Shown: positions 15,862-25,710, counted from the first letter of the stretch. The stretch is DNA of 42,977 bases from Lentisphaeria bacterium (GCA_017504585.1 JAFVQX010000071.1:1-42977), one strand, 5' to 3'. A program made the numbers and translations. Notes: generated by a model from the sequence alone, not told the origin.

Positions 15862-18339
15862 TCAAACTGTGGGCGGCGGATAATCTTTGGGATCGGGCAG
15901 TTCAATAAATTCTGCCATGGGGAACCCTTCCGGGTGTTGGGGCACGGTGCAGCCTTCTTCCAGAAATTTGGGCGACCAGCGGCGTTTGAGAGCTTCCCGG
16001 GAGACTGCATAAATGCCTGAAACACTCAACTTGATCTGCTCAAAGGATTTAACACCTTTGAAGAAAAGCGAGTAATACGCTTCGCCCCCTTCGGCAGCGG
16101 GCAGCGAAAAGAGTCCGGCACTTTCCGGCACTTCGACTTCGGGGTTTTTCCTGATACCGTGCCCGGCAACGCCGTGGCTGTACCGGGTTACCGGTGTTTC
16201 GTAACAGCTGCCCCAATCTGCGGCGTAGCGGGATACCCGGGCACGCAGATCCACTTTATCAGGATCATCGGCGGCAATAACTGCATTGATTGTAGTGTTC
16301 CGCATACGGTAGGGCAGTTTGAGCTTGAAAAGCACTTCCAGACCATCTTCGATCTCTTTCATGATCTTCCACTCAACTCCGGTGGATGCTATGCGGTAGA
16401 TTTCGCCCACCATGGGCTGGACTTTGTTGTTGACCGGCAGTTGAGCCGGAAAGCGGAACTCCTGCGTGCCATCACTTTGCCCGGTGATCTGGAAAGGTTG
16501 TTCATAAGGCAGAGCAAGGCGTTTTCTGCTCAATACAATGACCTTCACTTCGTGGGGGGCAAAGATGATCTTTTCATTGGCTGTATAACGGGCAAAATAG
16601 GGGTAAATCCATACCCCGGAACGCTTTTCACTGCTCCAGAGATACTCCTGCACCATGACGGATGGGTTCCGCAGCAGACATATAGCACTGCCGTCGGATT
16701 GCTCGTAGCGGAAACCGTAGATTTCTCCGGCATTGGGGTTGCCGCCAAACATTTTTGAACGGCCGCCGTAAAGTTTTTTGCCGTAGACCCGGGCAAAGTT
16801 CAAAGTGTTGCGCAAGATTTCCACAAACCACGGCTCCAACGCTTCGGGCTGGAGGGTCAATGGCAGATAACTGCACCCCCGCATTATTGCCAGCATGGCA
16901 ATATTGGCAATGGTTCCGGCTTCTTCGTGGAAGGGGTTCCGCAAAGCGTGGGGAAATTCGTGATTGTCAATGGCATCCAGGGGGAATGCACTGTTATCCC
17001 GGTTGAAATTGCAGTAATACATCGTATCCCGGTAGGTCGCCGCCGAATCCCGCTGGGTGCGGGCGGGCAGTGTGGAATACTCCGAATCGCCGCTGTCCGA
17101 AAGAAAGATGTGGTGAGTGTATTTAAGCCACCACGGACTGGGCCACCAGCCGTAACGCATCATCAAATCGGGATTGACCTTGTTTATGCGTTGGGCAATG
17201 CGGATGATCGCATCGATGGAGCCTTCCCGGACATGGTCGCGGGTGGGGTATTTTTCTTTGTATTTTTCGTTGACGGCACAATCGTTATCCCAGTCGAGCT
17301 TAAAGTGCAGTGCCCCGGAGCGGGCGAGTTTTACAAAGCGGTCGCCCAAAACCTTTTCGTACTCTTTATTGAGCAAAACACCGTAGCCCGTGCCGCAATA
17401 GGTGCTGCTTTCGCCGGAGCCCACATCGTAACCGGATTTTTCCAGATATTCCGGAGCTATGCCCATAGGCCCGTTGTGAGAAAGCCACAAGCCAAGGCGG
17501 CTGCCCCGCTTGCGGATATGTTTTTCAAGTTCATCCAAACCCTGCTGACCGCCGAAAGAGGGTTTGGGCTCAAATATGCTCTGGCGATCCTGCCACCCGG
17601 CATCCAGCGTGTAGACTGTGGGCTTCAAGTTCAATTTGTAAAAAGCATCCACAAAACTCTTGTAATTTTCGGGAGCGATCAAATACTCGTAGTTGCCGAG
17701 GTAAGGGTCGCTCCAGAAACTGCACAGCGATACCATGGGCGTTTTCCGGGGAGCCAGCCGGATGCTGTCCACATAGTCCCGGAAGGCATTTTCCGGATCT
17801 TTCGACCAGCCGATGATAACGGGAGCCAGCTCTATACAGTTATTTTCGCTCCACACCGGGTGCTGGGTAAGAGCGTATTCGGCACAATTTGCAGAGGAAT
17901 TTTCCACAGCAGCAAAAGCGGCAGGGTGTTCGATCCCCGCATAGAACTTTTTGCCGATCAAAGGGTAGCCGCAGCCGGGCATCAGGGAGCCTCCGGCTTC
18001 TTCGGCCCGGGGTCTGCCGGTGATCAATGCAGTGGCTTTATAGCCAATGCGTTTCAACGCCGGGTCGGCGACTTTCTGGCGGTCGACTTCCACCCAGTCC
18101 GGAGTGGGGAGAAGCTTTTCCGAAAAGATTTTTACATATTTGCGGAGCAGATTTTCGTGCACCAATTCGACTTTGACCTGAATGGTCACACCATTTGCGG
18201 TGTACTCTCTTGCCAGCTTGCCGATGGTTTTGCCTTCGCCGGAAAAGGTGTAGATTTGAGAATTTATACTCAAACGCACCGCCGGGAATGCAAACTTCTG
18301 CGAATTTACAATGAGAGAATTTTTCTCGATCTTCAACAT
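15862..18339 (-). CDS. GH36-like alpha-galactosidase-type glycosidase
   Basis: Encodes 825 residues. The ATG at 18339 follows GAGG; no signal peptide, so cytoplasmic. An N-terminal beta-sandwich precedes a melibiase-type TIM barrel: TLDAGWQD (~245-251), GLWLSHNGPMG (~283-293), FKLDWDND with the likely nucleophile Asp349, and FLSDSGDSE (~412-420) with the likely acid/base Asp. C-terminal beta domains follow from ~560. Clan GH-D enzymes (GH27/GH36) remove terminal alpha-galactose or related sugars; the actual sugar is not certain. It lies 66 bases after the small secreted protein and 26 bases before the six-hairpin protein. Confidence 0.8.
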   Translation of the reverse strand: MLKIEKNSLIVNSQKFAFPAVRLSINSQIYTFSGEGKTIGKLAREYTANGVTIQVKVELVHENLLRKYVKIFSEKLLPTPDWVEVDRQKVADPALKRIGYKATALITGRPRAEEAGGSLMPGCGYPLIGKKFYAGIEHPAAFAAVENSSANCAEYALTQHPVWSENNCIELAPVIIGWSKDPENAFRDYVDSIRLAPRKTPMVSLCSFWSDPYLGNYEYLIAPENYKSFVDAFYKLNLKPTVYTLDAGWQDRQSIFEPKPSFGGQQGLDELEKHIRKRGSRLGLWLSHNGPMGIAPEYLEKSGYDVGSGESSTYCGTGYGVLLNKEYEKVLGDRFVKLARSGALHFKLDWDNDCAVNEKYKEKYPTRDHVREGSIDAIIRIAQRINKVNPDLMMRYGWWPSPWWLKYTHHIFLSDSGDSEYSTLPARTQRDSAATYRDTMYYCNFNRDNSAFPLDAIDNHEFPHALRNPFHEEAGTIANIAMLAIMRGCSYLPLTLQPEALEPWFVEILRNTLNFARVYGKKLYGGRSKMFGGNPNAGEIYGFRYEQSDGSAICLLRNPSVMVQEYLWSSEKRSGVWIYPYFARYTANEKIIFAPHEVKVIVLSRKRLALPYEQPFQITGQSDGTQEFRFPAQLPVNNKVQPMVGEIYRIASTGVEWKIMKEIEDGLEVLFKLKLPYRMRNTTINAVIAADDPDKVDLRARVSRYAADWGSCYETPVTRYSHGVAGHGIRKNPEVEVPESAGLFSLPAAEGGEAYYSLFFKGVKSFEQIKLSVSGIYAVSREALKRRWSPKFLEEGCTVPQHPEGFPMAEFIELPDPKDYPPPTV

Positions 18340-18405
18340 AAACAATATATCCTCAAAAAAAATCCGGGGCAAAGGTCTTACCCCGGGAACCGGTTCACTG
18401 AAAAA

Positions 18406-18924
18406 TCAGTCGTTGTCCGGCAGCTCCACTTCCACATCGCAAATTTCAATGGTGCCGGTGGCTTTGGTGCTGTAAAAAATCAGCGAAACAAGTTTTTTGA
18501 AATCCGGAGTCTTGACTACACTTTTGTACTCTTTCCACTGGTCGGTAACGGCGATCTTGCGGATGCCGCTGCTTTTGGTCCAGCCTTCGTTGATAAAGAT
18601 CATTGCCAGATTGGCGGCTTTGAAATCTTTGCCCCGCACCTTGAAGCTGACTTCGTATCTGGTGTTGGGTTTAAGCACATTGGTCATAAGCTGCCGGAGG
18701 TCGAATTTGCCGTTTTCCGGCAAAGTAAAAGTTATCGAACCGCCGTCAGGAGCCCCGGTGGCAGCGGCTTTGATGGTGCCGCCTTTGCTGACACTTGCTG
18801 TCCAGCCGACGGGTCTGCCTTTTTTATCGAGCTTTTCAAATTCGCCATTCTGCACGAGGTTATCAGCCATGACCATTGCAGAAAAACCGAACAGAGCCGC
18901 CATAAAAATTGAAAATTTTTTCAT
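18406..18924 (-). CDS. small secreted CBM-like jelly-roll protein
   Basis: Encodes 172 residues. It has a signal peptide (MKKFSIFMAALFGFSAMVMA) followed by NLVQNGEFEKLDKKGRPVGW, the opening phrase of carbohydrate-binding modules of the CBM4/9/16 type, and PNTRYEVSFKVRGKDF, the matching strand of that jelly-roll. No catalytic domain is attached, so it is a free-standing sugar-binding protein outside the cytoplasm. It has its own -10 element (19011-19016) and is separated by 190 bases from the upstream CBM9-like gene, so it may be expressed in excess over the rest of the operon. The ribosome site (AAAGG) is weak. Confidence 0.75.
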   Translation of the reverse strand: MKKFSIFMAALFGFSAMVMADNLVQNGEFEKLDKKGRPVGWTASVSKGGTIKAAATGAPDGGSITFTLPENGKFDLRQLMTNVLKPNTRYEVSFKVRGKDFKAANLAMIFINEGWTKSSGIRKIAVTDQWKEYKSVVKTPDFKKLVSLIFYSTKATGTIEICDVEVELPDND

Positions 18925-19010
18925 TTTTCAAACCTTTCTTTTAGAATTTTCAGTTGTGTACGACAAACAAGATAATTCAGCAAATTTGATATTGCAATTA
19001 AAAAAAAGGC

Positions 19011-19041
19011 ATTATACCGCAAAAAATGCAAAAAAAATCAA
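19011..19041 (-). promoter_or_regulatory. internal promoter before the small secreted protein
   Basis: A perfect -10 TATAAT (19011-19016, minus strand, in GCGGTATAATG) lies 19 bp from TTGATT (19036-19041). The spacing is long, so the -35 assignment is soft. The leader would be about 80 bases of AT-rich sequence. Confidence 0.5.
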
Positions 19042-19077
19042 ATCACATTAGGATAATTGTGCAAAAGAGTGCTTTCA

Positions 19078-19098
19078 GGAGGGGTAAAAACCCCCTCC
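19078..19098 (-). terminator. weak hairpin, possible attenuator
   Basis: On the minus strand GGAGGGG-GTTTTTA-CCCCTCC forms a 7-bp GC stem 18 bases beyond the CBM9-like stop at 19116. No T tract follows, so it could stabilise the 3' end or partly attenuate transcription rather than terminate it. Confidence 0.4.
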
Positions 19099-19115
19099 CG
19101 GCAAAGCGAACTTGT

Positions 19116-19829
19116 TTATTCAGCACTCCACAGTTCGATTTCTGCAAGCATGAAATTGGCTTGGGCAAAAGGAACATTGTGCAGCGGCAGCAGGGCAAAA
19201 CGTAAAATATCCGGAACATTTACAAATTGCGGATAGCCTGATACATCTCGCCGGGGATGATTTTTGCCGTAATTGTAACGTATCAGCATAATTTTCCAGC
19301 TTGTATCGGGCGGCAAATTCAGGTGTTGGGCAGCTTTTTCCAGTGGTATATACATTTTGCAGTGCCAGCCGTTTGCAGTTTTTTCTGCTGTTGCACGGAA
19401 CTCCGGAAAGGCACTTTTGCCATTTTCCGGATAGAATATCCTGCCGGCGCCCCAATGCATAAATGCGCCTATTTTTCCGTTGCAGTCCACTTGTATTTCA
19501 AACAATCTGCTATCGTTTTCCGGTTGCAGATATAAACGCAGCGCATCACCTTTGAAGTGCAGCACCTGCTGGGGGGCTGTGCTGTGGTTGTAACAATCCA
19601 GATCGCACATTGCTGCATCAATGTTCAGCATATTGCCATTCCGTTTGAATTTCACAAAGGCTTTTTCCGGGGGAGCCATATTAAGGTCGTCGGCAGCGTG
19701 TGCCTGTTCAAACAGTTCGTATGTTTGATTATACTCTATTTTCTGCGGCAGTATCTGAGGGGCTGCATTGACTGATGATGAACAAATAAGCAGAAATATT
19801 GTCCGGAGCATTTTTAAGCGCATATTCAT
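19116..19829 (-). CDS. secreted CBM9-like protein (second of a pair)
   Basis: Encodes 237 residues. An N-terminal signal peptide (RTIFLLICSSSVNA) precedes one beta-sandwich of the CBM9/DOMON-like type: FVKFKRNGNMLNIDAAMCD, DALRLYLQPEND and WHCKMYIPLEKAAQHL follow the pattern of that fold, in which the short strand before 'LYL' holds binding residues. There is no catalytic domain. Its ATG overlaps the stop of the preceding paralogue (ATGA). Domain order and length match its neighbour, suggesting tandem duplication and divergence; both probably bind polysaccharide at the cell surface or in the periplasm. Confidence 0.72.
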   Translation of the reverse strand: MNMRLKMLRTIFLLICSSSVNAAPQILPQKIEYNQTYELFEQAHAADDLNMAPPEKAFVKFKRNGNMLNIDAAMCDLDCYNHSTAPQQVLHFKGDALRLYLQPENDSRLFEIQVDCNGKIGAFMHWGAGRIFYPENGKSAFPEFRATAEKTANGWHCKMYIPLEKAAQHLNLPPDTSWKIMLIRYNYGKNHPRRDVSGYPQFVNVPDILRFALLPLHNVPFAQANFMLAEIELWSAE

Positions 19830-20596
19830 TGTTCAAACCTTATCCGGGCGTAATATTTTTCGTCATGAAAGTTCATATTGCACTGAGGATAAGCAGATTT
19901 CTCGCACAGCGGCAGATAGCGGGAGTAATTGTATCGCCCTGTCAATATGATCCACTGGCTGCCAGAGGTGAATTCAACTCCGTTTTTTTCCAGTTCACGG
20001 CGCGGAATCGCCAGTAATATGCTGTATCCTTTGTCCACATCGGACGGGTCGTTGAGCGAACCATTCAGCCGGGCGGCGACCCGGATCGGTGTTGCTCCGG
20101 TACTCAGATCAAGTGAAGCAGGCACCTTGCCTGGCTGCGAATAGTAAAAAACGGTGTGCAGTTGATGTGGTGTTCCGTAGATTTCCCAATAATAGGGTTG
20201 TCCCGGAACTTTTATAAAAATTTCCAGCAGATCCCCCTCCATATACAGGTGACCACCGGATTGGGCGGCTTGCTGGACAATGTCGCTGTCTGCGAGATCA
20301 GCTTTGATATAGAAATAACTTTGGTCATAAAGATATTTTATGGAAGCTCTTTCTTGCGGCAGAACGCGGATGTCATTGGCAGACTGGGCATTGATCAGCA
20401 AATCGTACGCCGGGGTTTTTCTCCACGCCGGATGGTCGAACAGCTGGTCAAACGCCGCCTTTTCCACTCTGGTTACAACCGCTTCGTTGCGAATGTAACG
20501 TGCCGGCTGAACTTCTGCTGAGGTTGAGCCAATCTGCAAATATGCCAACATCAGCAGAAGATTCCTGAATATGATATTTTTTTTAATCAAGTTCAA
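19826..20596 (-). CDS. secreted CBM9-like protein (first of a pair)
   Basis: Encodes 256 residues. The best start is a TTG at 20596, inside the end of the upstream gene (14-base overlap), because it gives a proper signal peptide with a Lys pair and hydrophobic core (NLIKKNIIFRNLLLMLAYLQ); starting at the internal ATG would leave almost no signal. The mature part has the CBM9-like pattern: ASIKYLYDQSYFYIKADLAD, EGDLLEIFIKVPGQPYYWEI, and GYSILLAIPRRELEKNG. It is followed by a paralogue through an ATGA overlap. It probably binds a glycan released by the neighbouring hydrolases. Confidence 0.7.
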   Translation of the reverse strand: MNLIKKNIIFRNLLLMLAYLQIGSTSAEVQPARYIRNEAVVTRVEKAAFDQLFDHPAWRKTPAYDLLINAQSANDIRVLPQERASIKYLYDQSYFYIKADLADSDIVQQAAQSGGHLYMEGDLLEIFIKVPGQPYYWEIYGTPHQLHTVFYYSQPGKVPASLDLSTGATPIRVAARLNGSLNDPSDVDKGYSILLAIPRRELEKNGVEFTSGSQWIILTGRYNYSRYLPLCEKSAYPQCNMNFHDEKYYARIRFEQ

Positions 20597-22412
20597 TTCT
20601 GCGCAATTCCTGCGGTTTCAGTTGATAACTTTTACCATTGACCTTGAAAAATCCATCCAGATCGTAATCCAGATTGGTCACATAAAGAGTTTTGCCGTAC
20701 TTGGCGTAACGGATATTTTCTGAATGTAATACATCAAGCTCCTCCGGCTGTACTGCACGCATAAGTTCTGACAGCACCAAATGGCAGAAATCAAACATAT
20801 TCTTACTGCCGGCAAACTCCACGCTGTTGATCAGAAAAGCCTTGCCTTTGCCCAGTGTATGTTCCAGCAAAACCGGAACTTTTCCGGCAGCACTGTCCAG
20901 CTTGCCGTCAAAATTATTGGAGGCTTCGGCGATATTTATGGCAACTGAACTTTGGAGCGATGCTGCCATAAAATCGCTTTCCGAAAACTTCGGGTCGCAG
21001 AAATCTGTCCAATCCGGCCAGAGCAATCTGCCATCGAAAGAGTCCGGCTTGCAAAATTTCAACCCATTGACCCGCACGCACTTATCCAGCGAAAGTTTTA
21101 CGCCGAAAAGTTCGGAAAAATCCCCCTCTTTGTAAAGTTTTATCGGCTCATCGCGCCGAATGTTGCTGCGCATTTGCGCCAGAGACATCAGCAGCGTACC
21201 GCCGTTGGCAACATATTGCTGCAGCTTGCTGTAAAGCTCATCGGTCATGGTGTTCCAGCCGGGGATCACCAGAAGTTTATAACGTTTGAGCTGTTCCAGA
21301 GGTATATCTGCCGGAACAATATCGTACATGCCGCAAGGCACCTGACCGGAGTTGTCATTATTGCCGCGGAGCATATTGTCGAACCACGGGCGTTTACGGT
21401 AAACAGCTTTGGTCAGTTCCCAGCCTCTTTCGGCATCGCCACAGGCAAACGCCGGGTTGTCAAACTGCCCCCAAACACAGCTTGCCCACAAGCCGGGGAA
21501 ACCATCAAGATTGCCCTGCATAAATGCCATAGGCGTTTCCGGCCCGTTCCACGGACGGCGGTCGGTATCGCAAAATTTGCGGAAATCTTTCATGATTTGG
21601 CGGAAACGGATCGCTTGACTGTCGGACCGCTCCACATTGTTGCCATAGCCTTTGAACCCGAAATGTCCGGACTCGCTGAAAATACCGTCAAAACCAGCTA
21701 TATAAGCGTAGTTGAAAGCATTTTTCAAGCGTTTGAAATAGATTTCATCCCACAAACCGCCGCCGTACCAGCCATGGGCGATCAAAGTATGAAAAGCCGG
21801 TTTGCTGTATGCCCGGGTATTGCCGCGGATCGCCGATGAAAGCCGCTCCGGATCACCGGGCATCATTTCCAGCGAAAATATATCAAAGACATTACTGCCG
21901 TAAGGCGGAAAAATCATTGCCGAACAAAGTCCGATCAGCGGACCGCAGCCGTGTTTGCGTTCTTTAATGCCGTAATCTTTCAGGGTATCAAAGTAATTGC
22001 GGCGGGCTTCCACCAGATCTTTGGCGGGGGCAAGACGGGGATAATTTATCTCGCCCAGTGAATTTTTTGTCCAGTAGAGCATCCCGCCGTACTCGCCTAT
22101 GACCTGACGGCCGAGAAAGAGTTTCCCGGCAGGAGCAACGATCCTGGCAACTTCGGCAGGGGGAATGGAGCCTTCGTACATTTTGTCGACCGGCAGCCGC
22201 AACTTGTGGCGGAGGATTATTTCGCTCAGGAAAAACGGCGTCTGATTTTTTATGCACTCCTGTACCCGGTCTGCCAAACCTTCGCCGTTACGGGTACCGA
22301 AGCGGTAACAGTTGCCGATAGCCTCCGCCTCCGCATCATGATATTTACAGGAACGGGTGGGGCCGAACCAAACTTTCTGCCCCCGGTCTGAATTGTTGAT
22401 TTTTTTATTCAT
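20583..22412 (-). CDS. glycoside hydrolase-like protein with GATase-like domain
   Basis: Encodes 609 residues with no signal peptide (starts MNKKINNSDRGQKVW), so cytoplasmic unless exported otherwise. The ATG overlaps the upstream stop by ATGA. A TIM-barrel-like region includes FDGIFSESGHFGF near residue 247, an acidic strand end suited to a catalytic Glu. Residues ~365-470 read LKRYKLLVIPGWNTMTDE...YVANGGTLLMS, the class I glutaminase-like fold of GH42 trimerisation domains, and a small beta domain ends the protein. No CAZy family can be named with confidence. Confidence 0.7.
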   Translation of the reverse strand: MNKKINNSDRGQKVWFGPTRSCKYHDAEAEAIGNCYRFGTRNGEGLADRVQECIKNQTPFFLSEIILRHKLRLPVDKMYEGSIPPAEVARIVAPAGKLFLGRQVIGEYGGMLYWTKNSLGEINYPRLAPAKDLVEARRNYFDTLKDYGIKERKHGCGPLIGLCSAMIFPPYGSNVFDIFSLEMMPGDPERLSSAIRGNTRAYSKPAFHTLIAHGWYGGGLWDEIYFKRLKNAFNYAYIAGFDGIFSESGHFGFKGYGNNVERSDSQAIRFRQIMKDFRKFCDTDRRPWNGPETPMAFMQGNLDGFPGLWASCVWGQFDNPAFACGDAERGWELTKAVYRKRPWFDNMLRGNNDNSGQVPCGMYDIVPADIPLEQLKRYKLLVIPGWNTMTDELYSKLQQYVANGGTLLMSLAQMRSNIRRDEPIKLYKEGDFSELFGVKLSLDKCVRVNGLKFCKPDSFDGRLLWPDWTDFCDPKFSESDFMAASLQSSVAINIAEASNNFDGKLDSAAGKVPVLLEHTLGKGKAFLINSVEFAGSKNMFDFCHLVLSELMRAVQPEELDVLHSENIRYAKYGKTLYVTNLDYDLDGFFKVNGKSYQLKPQELRRIELD

Positions 22413-25400
22413 TGAACTTTTTTTTTTAGATCTGACTGTTCTTCTTCAACATTGGCATAGCCCGAAAGTACGATCACACAGCTGGAGTTCCAGTCGTGGA
22501 GTTTTACATCGACTTCAAACTTGTTGTGAGCAAGTTTTCTGACTGTTGCCACATTATCCAACTTCTTGCCCTCCGCATCAAAACCGATGATCTTTACCGG
22601 TTTGCTCCCGGTAATGAATTTGCGTGATACAGCTGTAACGATACGTTCTTTGCCGATAACGAACCCTTCGCCCAGTTCCACCGGGGTCAGCGGGAACATG
22701 TGGTTGACTAAATCGTAGCAGTTGAGTGCCGACGACCAGCCGTAATGCACATAGAGCAGACCATGACGCAAACCGCCGATAAAAGCACGGTTATACATCT
22801 TGGGCCACAGTTCGCGCTGCTTGCTGAACCGCACGGGGCGGCAGCCCAGCAGGATCGGACTGGGGCTGAGCTGGGCAAATGCCTGCAAACGGTAGGTTGG
22901 CGGCTTACCGGTACTTAAAAGCATAGGAGCGAGGTTTTCGGAGTCGGATTCATAAAAACGCATCCCGCCAGCCGCCGCTTCGGTAGTAGTTACCGGCTGG
23001 GTGTTGGCAAGGAAAAATTTACCGCGGCTGGTAACAAATCTGATATAATCCGCACGGGTTTTGCTGCAAGCGTAACCTATATCAAAAAGTTTGTTTTTGA
23101 TCGTGCCGTCAGGATTGAGCAGAACAGTTCTGCCGTCCCATTTTTCGTAGCTTATACGGTCACGGGAATTTGCCACAGAGTACATGGTACCGTTGGCGAA
23201 CTGGTCAATGTAAATACCATCCACATTGGCTTTGTCCAGCAAAAAACTGGTGCGTTCAAACATCACTTTCTGATAGTGATTGTTGTTGTACGGATAGACC
23301 AGCAGCGAAAGCATATCCGGCCCGGCGGAGTAGTAGAGGTCGATGATCGCTCTGCCGTCGGCTGCTCGCAGGATACTGTCTTTCCACGGTGAATTATCCA
23401 GTACGCTCGTAGCTTCTTTGCTGATGACCTGACCATAAGTGCCGGTAAGGGGTTTTTCGTTGTTCTCCGGCAGCAAATCCCGATTTACCAGCTTGTTCCG
23501 GTCGACCGTAGCGGGGCTGTTTTCGGTATAAACCAGCACGGTGGTGCGGGGCTGGCGGGTTTTGTACATTGCTTTACTCTTGCGGTACTGTCTTATATAC
23601 TCTTCGCGGGGACGGTTGAGCGAAGCAACATCGCCGTATTCAAACCACTGGGGATTGGTACCTGCCATAGCGACCCGGTATTGGAGAGACGCAGGCGGCA
23701 GTTTGCTGCCTCCGAGAGTAATCGGTCCATGGAGGATATGATTGAGCTTGAGATGTTTACGCAAAGCATTGATAAACTCAAAATAATCTGCCTTGTCTGT
23801 CAGCATCAGCAGTTGTTTTTGAGTGTAAGTTTCGTTGGCAGCCAATGCGGTGGGGTTTTGCATAACAGCCTGATTGGCTCCGGTGCGGGCAAGTTCCAGA
23901 TGACAGCGGAAAGCATCATCCAATGCCATAACTCCCAAACCGGATTTTTTTCCTTTGATATAGAGTGTGGGATTGGCTCCGCAGCCGGTTTCGGTGGTGA
24001 TACCCTGCATACCGGCCAAATAAAGCTCATCGGGTTTGACTTCAAAGGTGCCGGTTGCAGAAAATTTGCTCATCAGCGGCTGATCTTTGGCGGTCAGATT
24101 GGTGACAGCGTCAGATATTTCCAGAAATTTGCCGGCAAATTTCACTGTGCGGACAACCTTGCGATCGGCAGTTTGGGCACTTATGACCAAAGCGTTGCCG
24201 GATTTTTTGACCGAGGCACTCCACCCGGCACGGTTTTTGCTTCGATCAAGACTGAAACGGTCAAACTTCATTTCCGGTTTACCGGGATAAGAAAATGCCG
24301 CTTCGCAGAAATATTTTTCGCCGTTGCGTTCCAGTGCCAGACCGCCGGTTGCGGTCACGGAAACTTTGAAATCGCCGCCGTTGAGTGTAGCAACCACAGG
24401 TGCTGTGGCGGTGGAAACCAACTCCTGACGGGGGCGGATCTTTGCCAGCTCTGCAGGGGACATCCAGATAATAGTGGCATTTTTGAAATTCAGCGGAGCT
24501 TTGCCCAACACTCCGATCTTGGGAGAGGCGATCAAACCGTTGTTAAGCTGTATAACGTTATCTTTGGCTGATTCAATACGGTCATCCAGACCGATTTCCA
24601 CATAGTTGAGCAGATCTGATACATCCAGCATGTAGGTAAAACCTTCCTCGCGGGAAGATTTGATACGCTTATCGACTTCGCCGGAGCCGGTGCCGAAATA
24701 AACCAGCAGACCGGTGCCGTTGAACCACCATTCACGCTTGCCGTAAATACTTTCCATAAACCTGCCGCGTTTGAGCAAGCGTTCCTGCCCCTGCTTGTTG
24801 TAACGGCTGACCGATTTGCCGTTGATCACCATGCTGGTAGAATTGTTCCAGCCGGAAGGTTTGGCAAGATGGAAAAATATATCGGCTTTCAGGATCGGTA
24901 CTTTCCCTTCCACCCGGCGGACGGCAGGGAAGGTGATCCTGCCGCTGGTTTGAGTGTTCTGCGGTGCGATCGCCATTTCCGGCAGCTGTATATTGTCGTT
25001 GCCAAGCACTTTGGCGGAGTTTACAGCGGCGGGTTTGACCACTTGGGCTGGTGCGGCGGCGGCCGGAGTATTTGCCGGGGTTGAACGCAGTTTGTCGGCT
25101 TCCGCCGCCGGCATGATCACGATTTCCATATCTCTGGCGATCAGCAGGCAATCAGCAAATGCGGCAGTTTTTCCTGCGGCACGCATACCGTTGGTTATTT
25201 TAAGAGTGTTTTCTTTATCGGCATTGACAAAGTCGGTTATATCCAGGTAATACCAGTTGCCTTCGGCGGCAGTTTTGGGAGCAATGCGTTTATCCACAGA
25301 ACCTTTGTCATCACCGAAGAATATAAGTAACCCGGAGCGTTTATCCCACCATTCGCGCGGAGGAATTTTGACGAACTCTGCCGCAGTTCCGCGACGCAGC

Positions 25401-25693
25401 AGACGGACTTTTTTATCCATCGTAAAAGGCCGCAGTTTTTTGTTGTTGACAGCCAAACTAGATGCCGTATTCCAGCCGGAGCCTTTATGCCGTTGATAAT
25501 AGAAGCGTCCTTTGAGAATGACCCGCTGATCGCTGTTGAATTTGACTGCGGGAAATTTCACGATCCGGCTGACCGCATTTTTTTCAGTCGGTACTTGCGT
25601 ATCCGGCAGCTTGAGCGACTCTTGTGCCGCAGTTGTAAACAGTGCCGTCAGCAGCAATGCTGACAATGCAGAGAAAAATTTTGCCTTGTTCAT
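22409..25693 (-). CDS. secreted multidomain hydrolase with duplicated N-terminal module
   Basis: Encodes 1094 residues; the ATG at 25693 follows a perfect AGGAGG. A signal peptide (FFSALSALLLTALFTTAA) is followed by two copies of a ~160-residue beta-rich module, near 50-205 and 225-395. Each has the order GSGWNTASS / PSGWNNSTS, LLRRG / LLKRG, then REWWDKRSGLLIFFG / REWWFNGTGLLVYFG and VDKRI. They resemble the CBM or Ig-like modules of secreted sugar enzymes but I cannot name them. A super-sandwich domain follows, then a TIM barrel with VDGIYIDQF near 825, whose Asp is a good catalytic candidate. A C-terminal beta domain ends the protein. A fragment of the second module survives at 578-635. 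Confidence 0.75.
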   Translation of the reverse strand: MNKAKFFSALSALLLTALFTTAAQESLKLPDTQVPTEKNAVSRIVKFPAVKFNSDQRVILKGRFYYQRHKGSGWNTASSLAVNNKKLRPFTMDKKVRLLRRGTAAEFVKIPPREWWDKRSGLLIFFGDDKGSVDKRIAPKTAAEGNWYYLDITDFVNADKENTLKITNGMRAAGKTAAFADCLLIARDMEIVIMPAAEADKLRSTPANTPAAAAPAQVVKPAAVNSAKVLGNDNIQLPEMAIAPQNTQTSGRITFPAVRRVEGKVPILKADIFFHLAKPSGWNNSTSMVINGKSVSRYNKQGQERLLKRGRFMESIYGKREWWFNGTGLLVYFGTGSGEVDKRIKSSREEGFTYMLDVSDLLNYVEIGLDDRIESAKDNVIQLNNGLIASPKIGVLGKAPLNFKNATIIWMSPAELAKIRPRQELVSTATAPVVATLNGGDFKVSVTATGGLALERNGEKYFCEAAFSYPGKPEMKFDRFSLDRSKNRAGWSASVKKSGNALVISAQTADRKVVRTVKFAGKFLEISDAVTNLTAKDQPLMSKFSATGTFEVKPDELYLAGMQGITTETGCGANPTLYIKGKKSGLGVMALDDAFRCHLELARTGANQAVMQNPTALAANETYTQKQLLMLTDKADYFEFINALRKHLKLNHILHGPITLGGSKLPPASLQYRVAMAGTNPQWFEYGDVASLNRPREEYIRQYRKSKAMYKTRQPRTTVLVYTENSPATVDRNKLVNRDLLPENNEKPLTGTYGQVISKEATSVLDNSPWKDSILRAADGRAIIDLYYSAGPDMLSLLVYPYNNNHYQKVMFERTSFLLDKANVDGIYIDQFANGTMYSVANSRDRISYEKWDGRTVLLNPDGTIKNKLFDIGYACSKTRADYIRFVTSRGKFFLANTQPVTTTEAAAGGMRFYESDSENLAPMLLSTGKPPTYRLQAFAQLSPSPILLGCRPVRFSKQRELWPKMYNRAFIGGLRHGLLYVHYGWSSALNCYDLVNHMFPLTPVELGEGFVIGKERIVTAVSRKFITGSKPVKIIGFDAEGKKLDNVATVRKLAHNKFEVDVKLHDWNSSCVIVLSGYANVEEEQSDLKKKVQ

Positions 25694-25710
25694 TTGATTA
25701 CCCTCCTGTA

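Noticed and set aside
16927-18912. Plus-strand open frame opposite the GH36-like gene
   Set aside because: The minus-strand gene has catalytic motifs of clan GH-D and a start with ribosome site.
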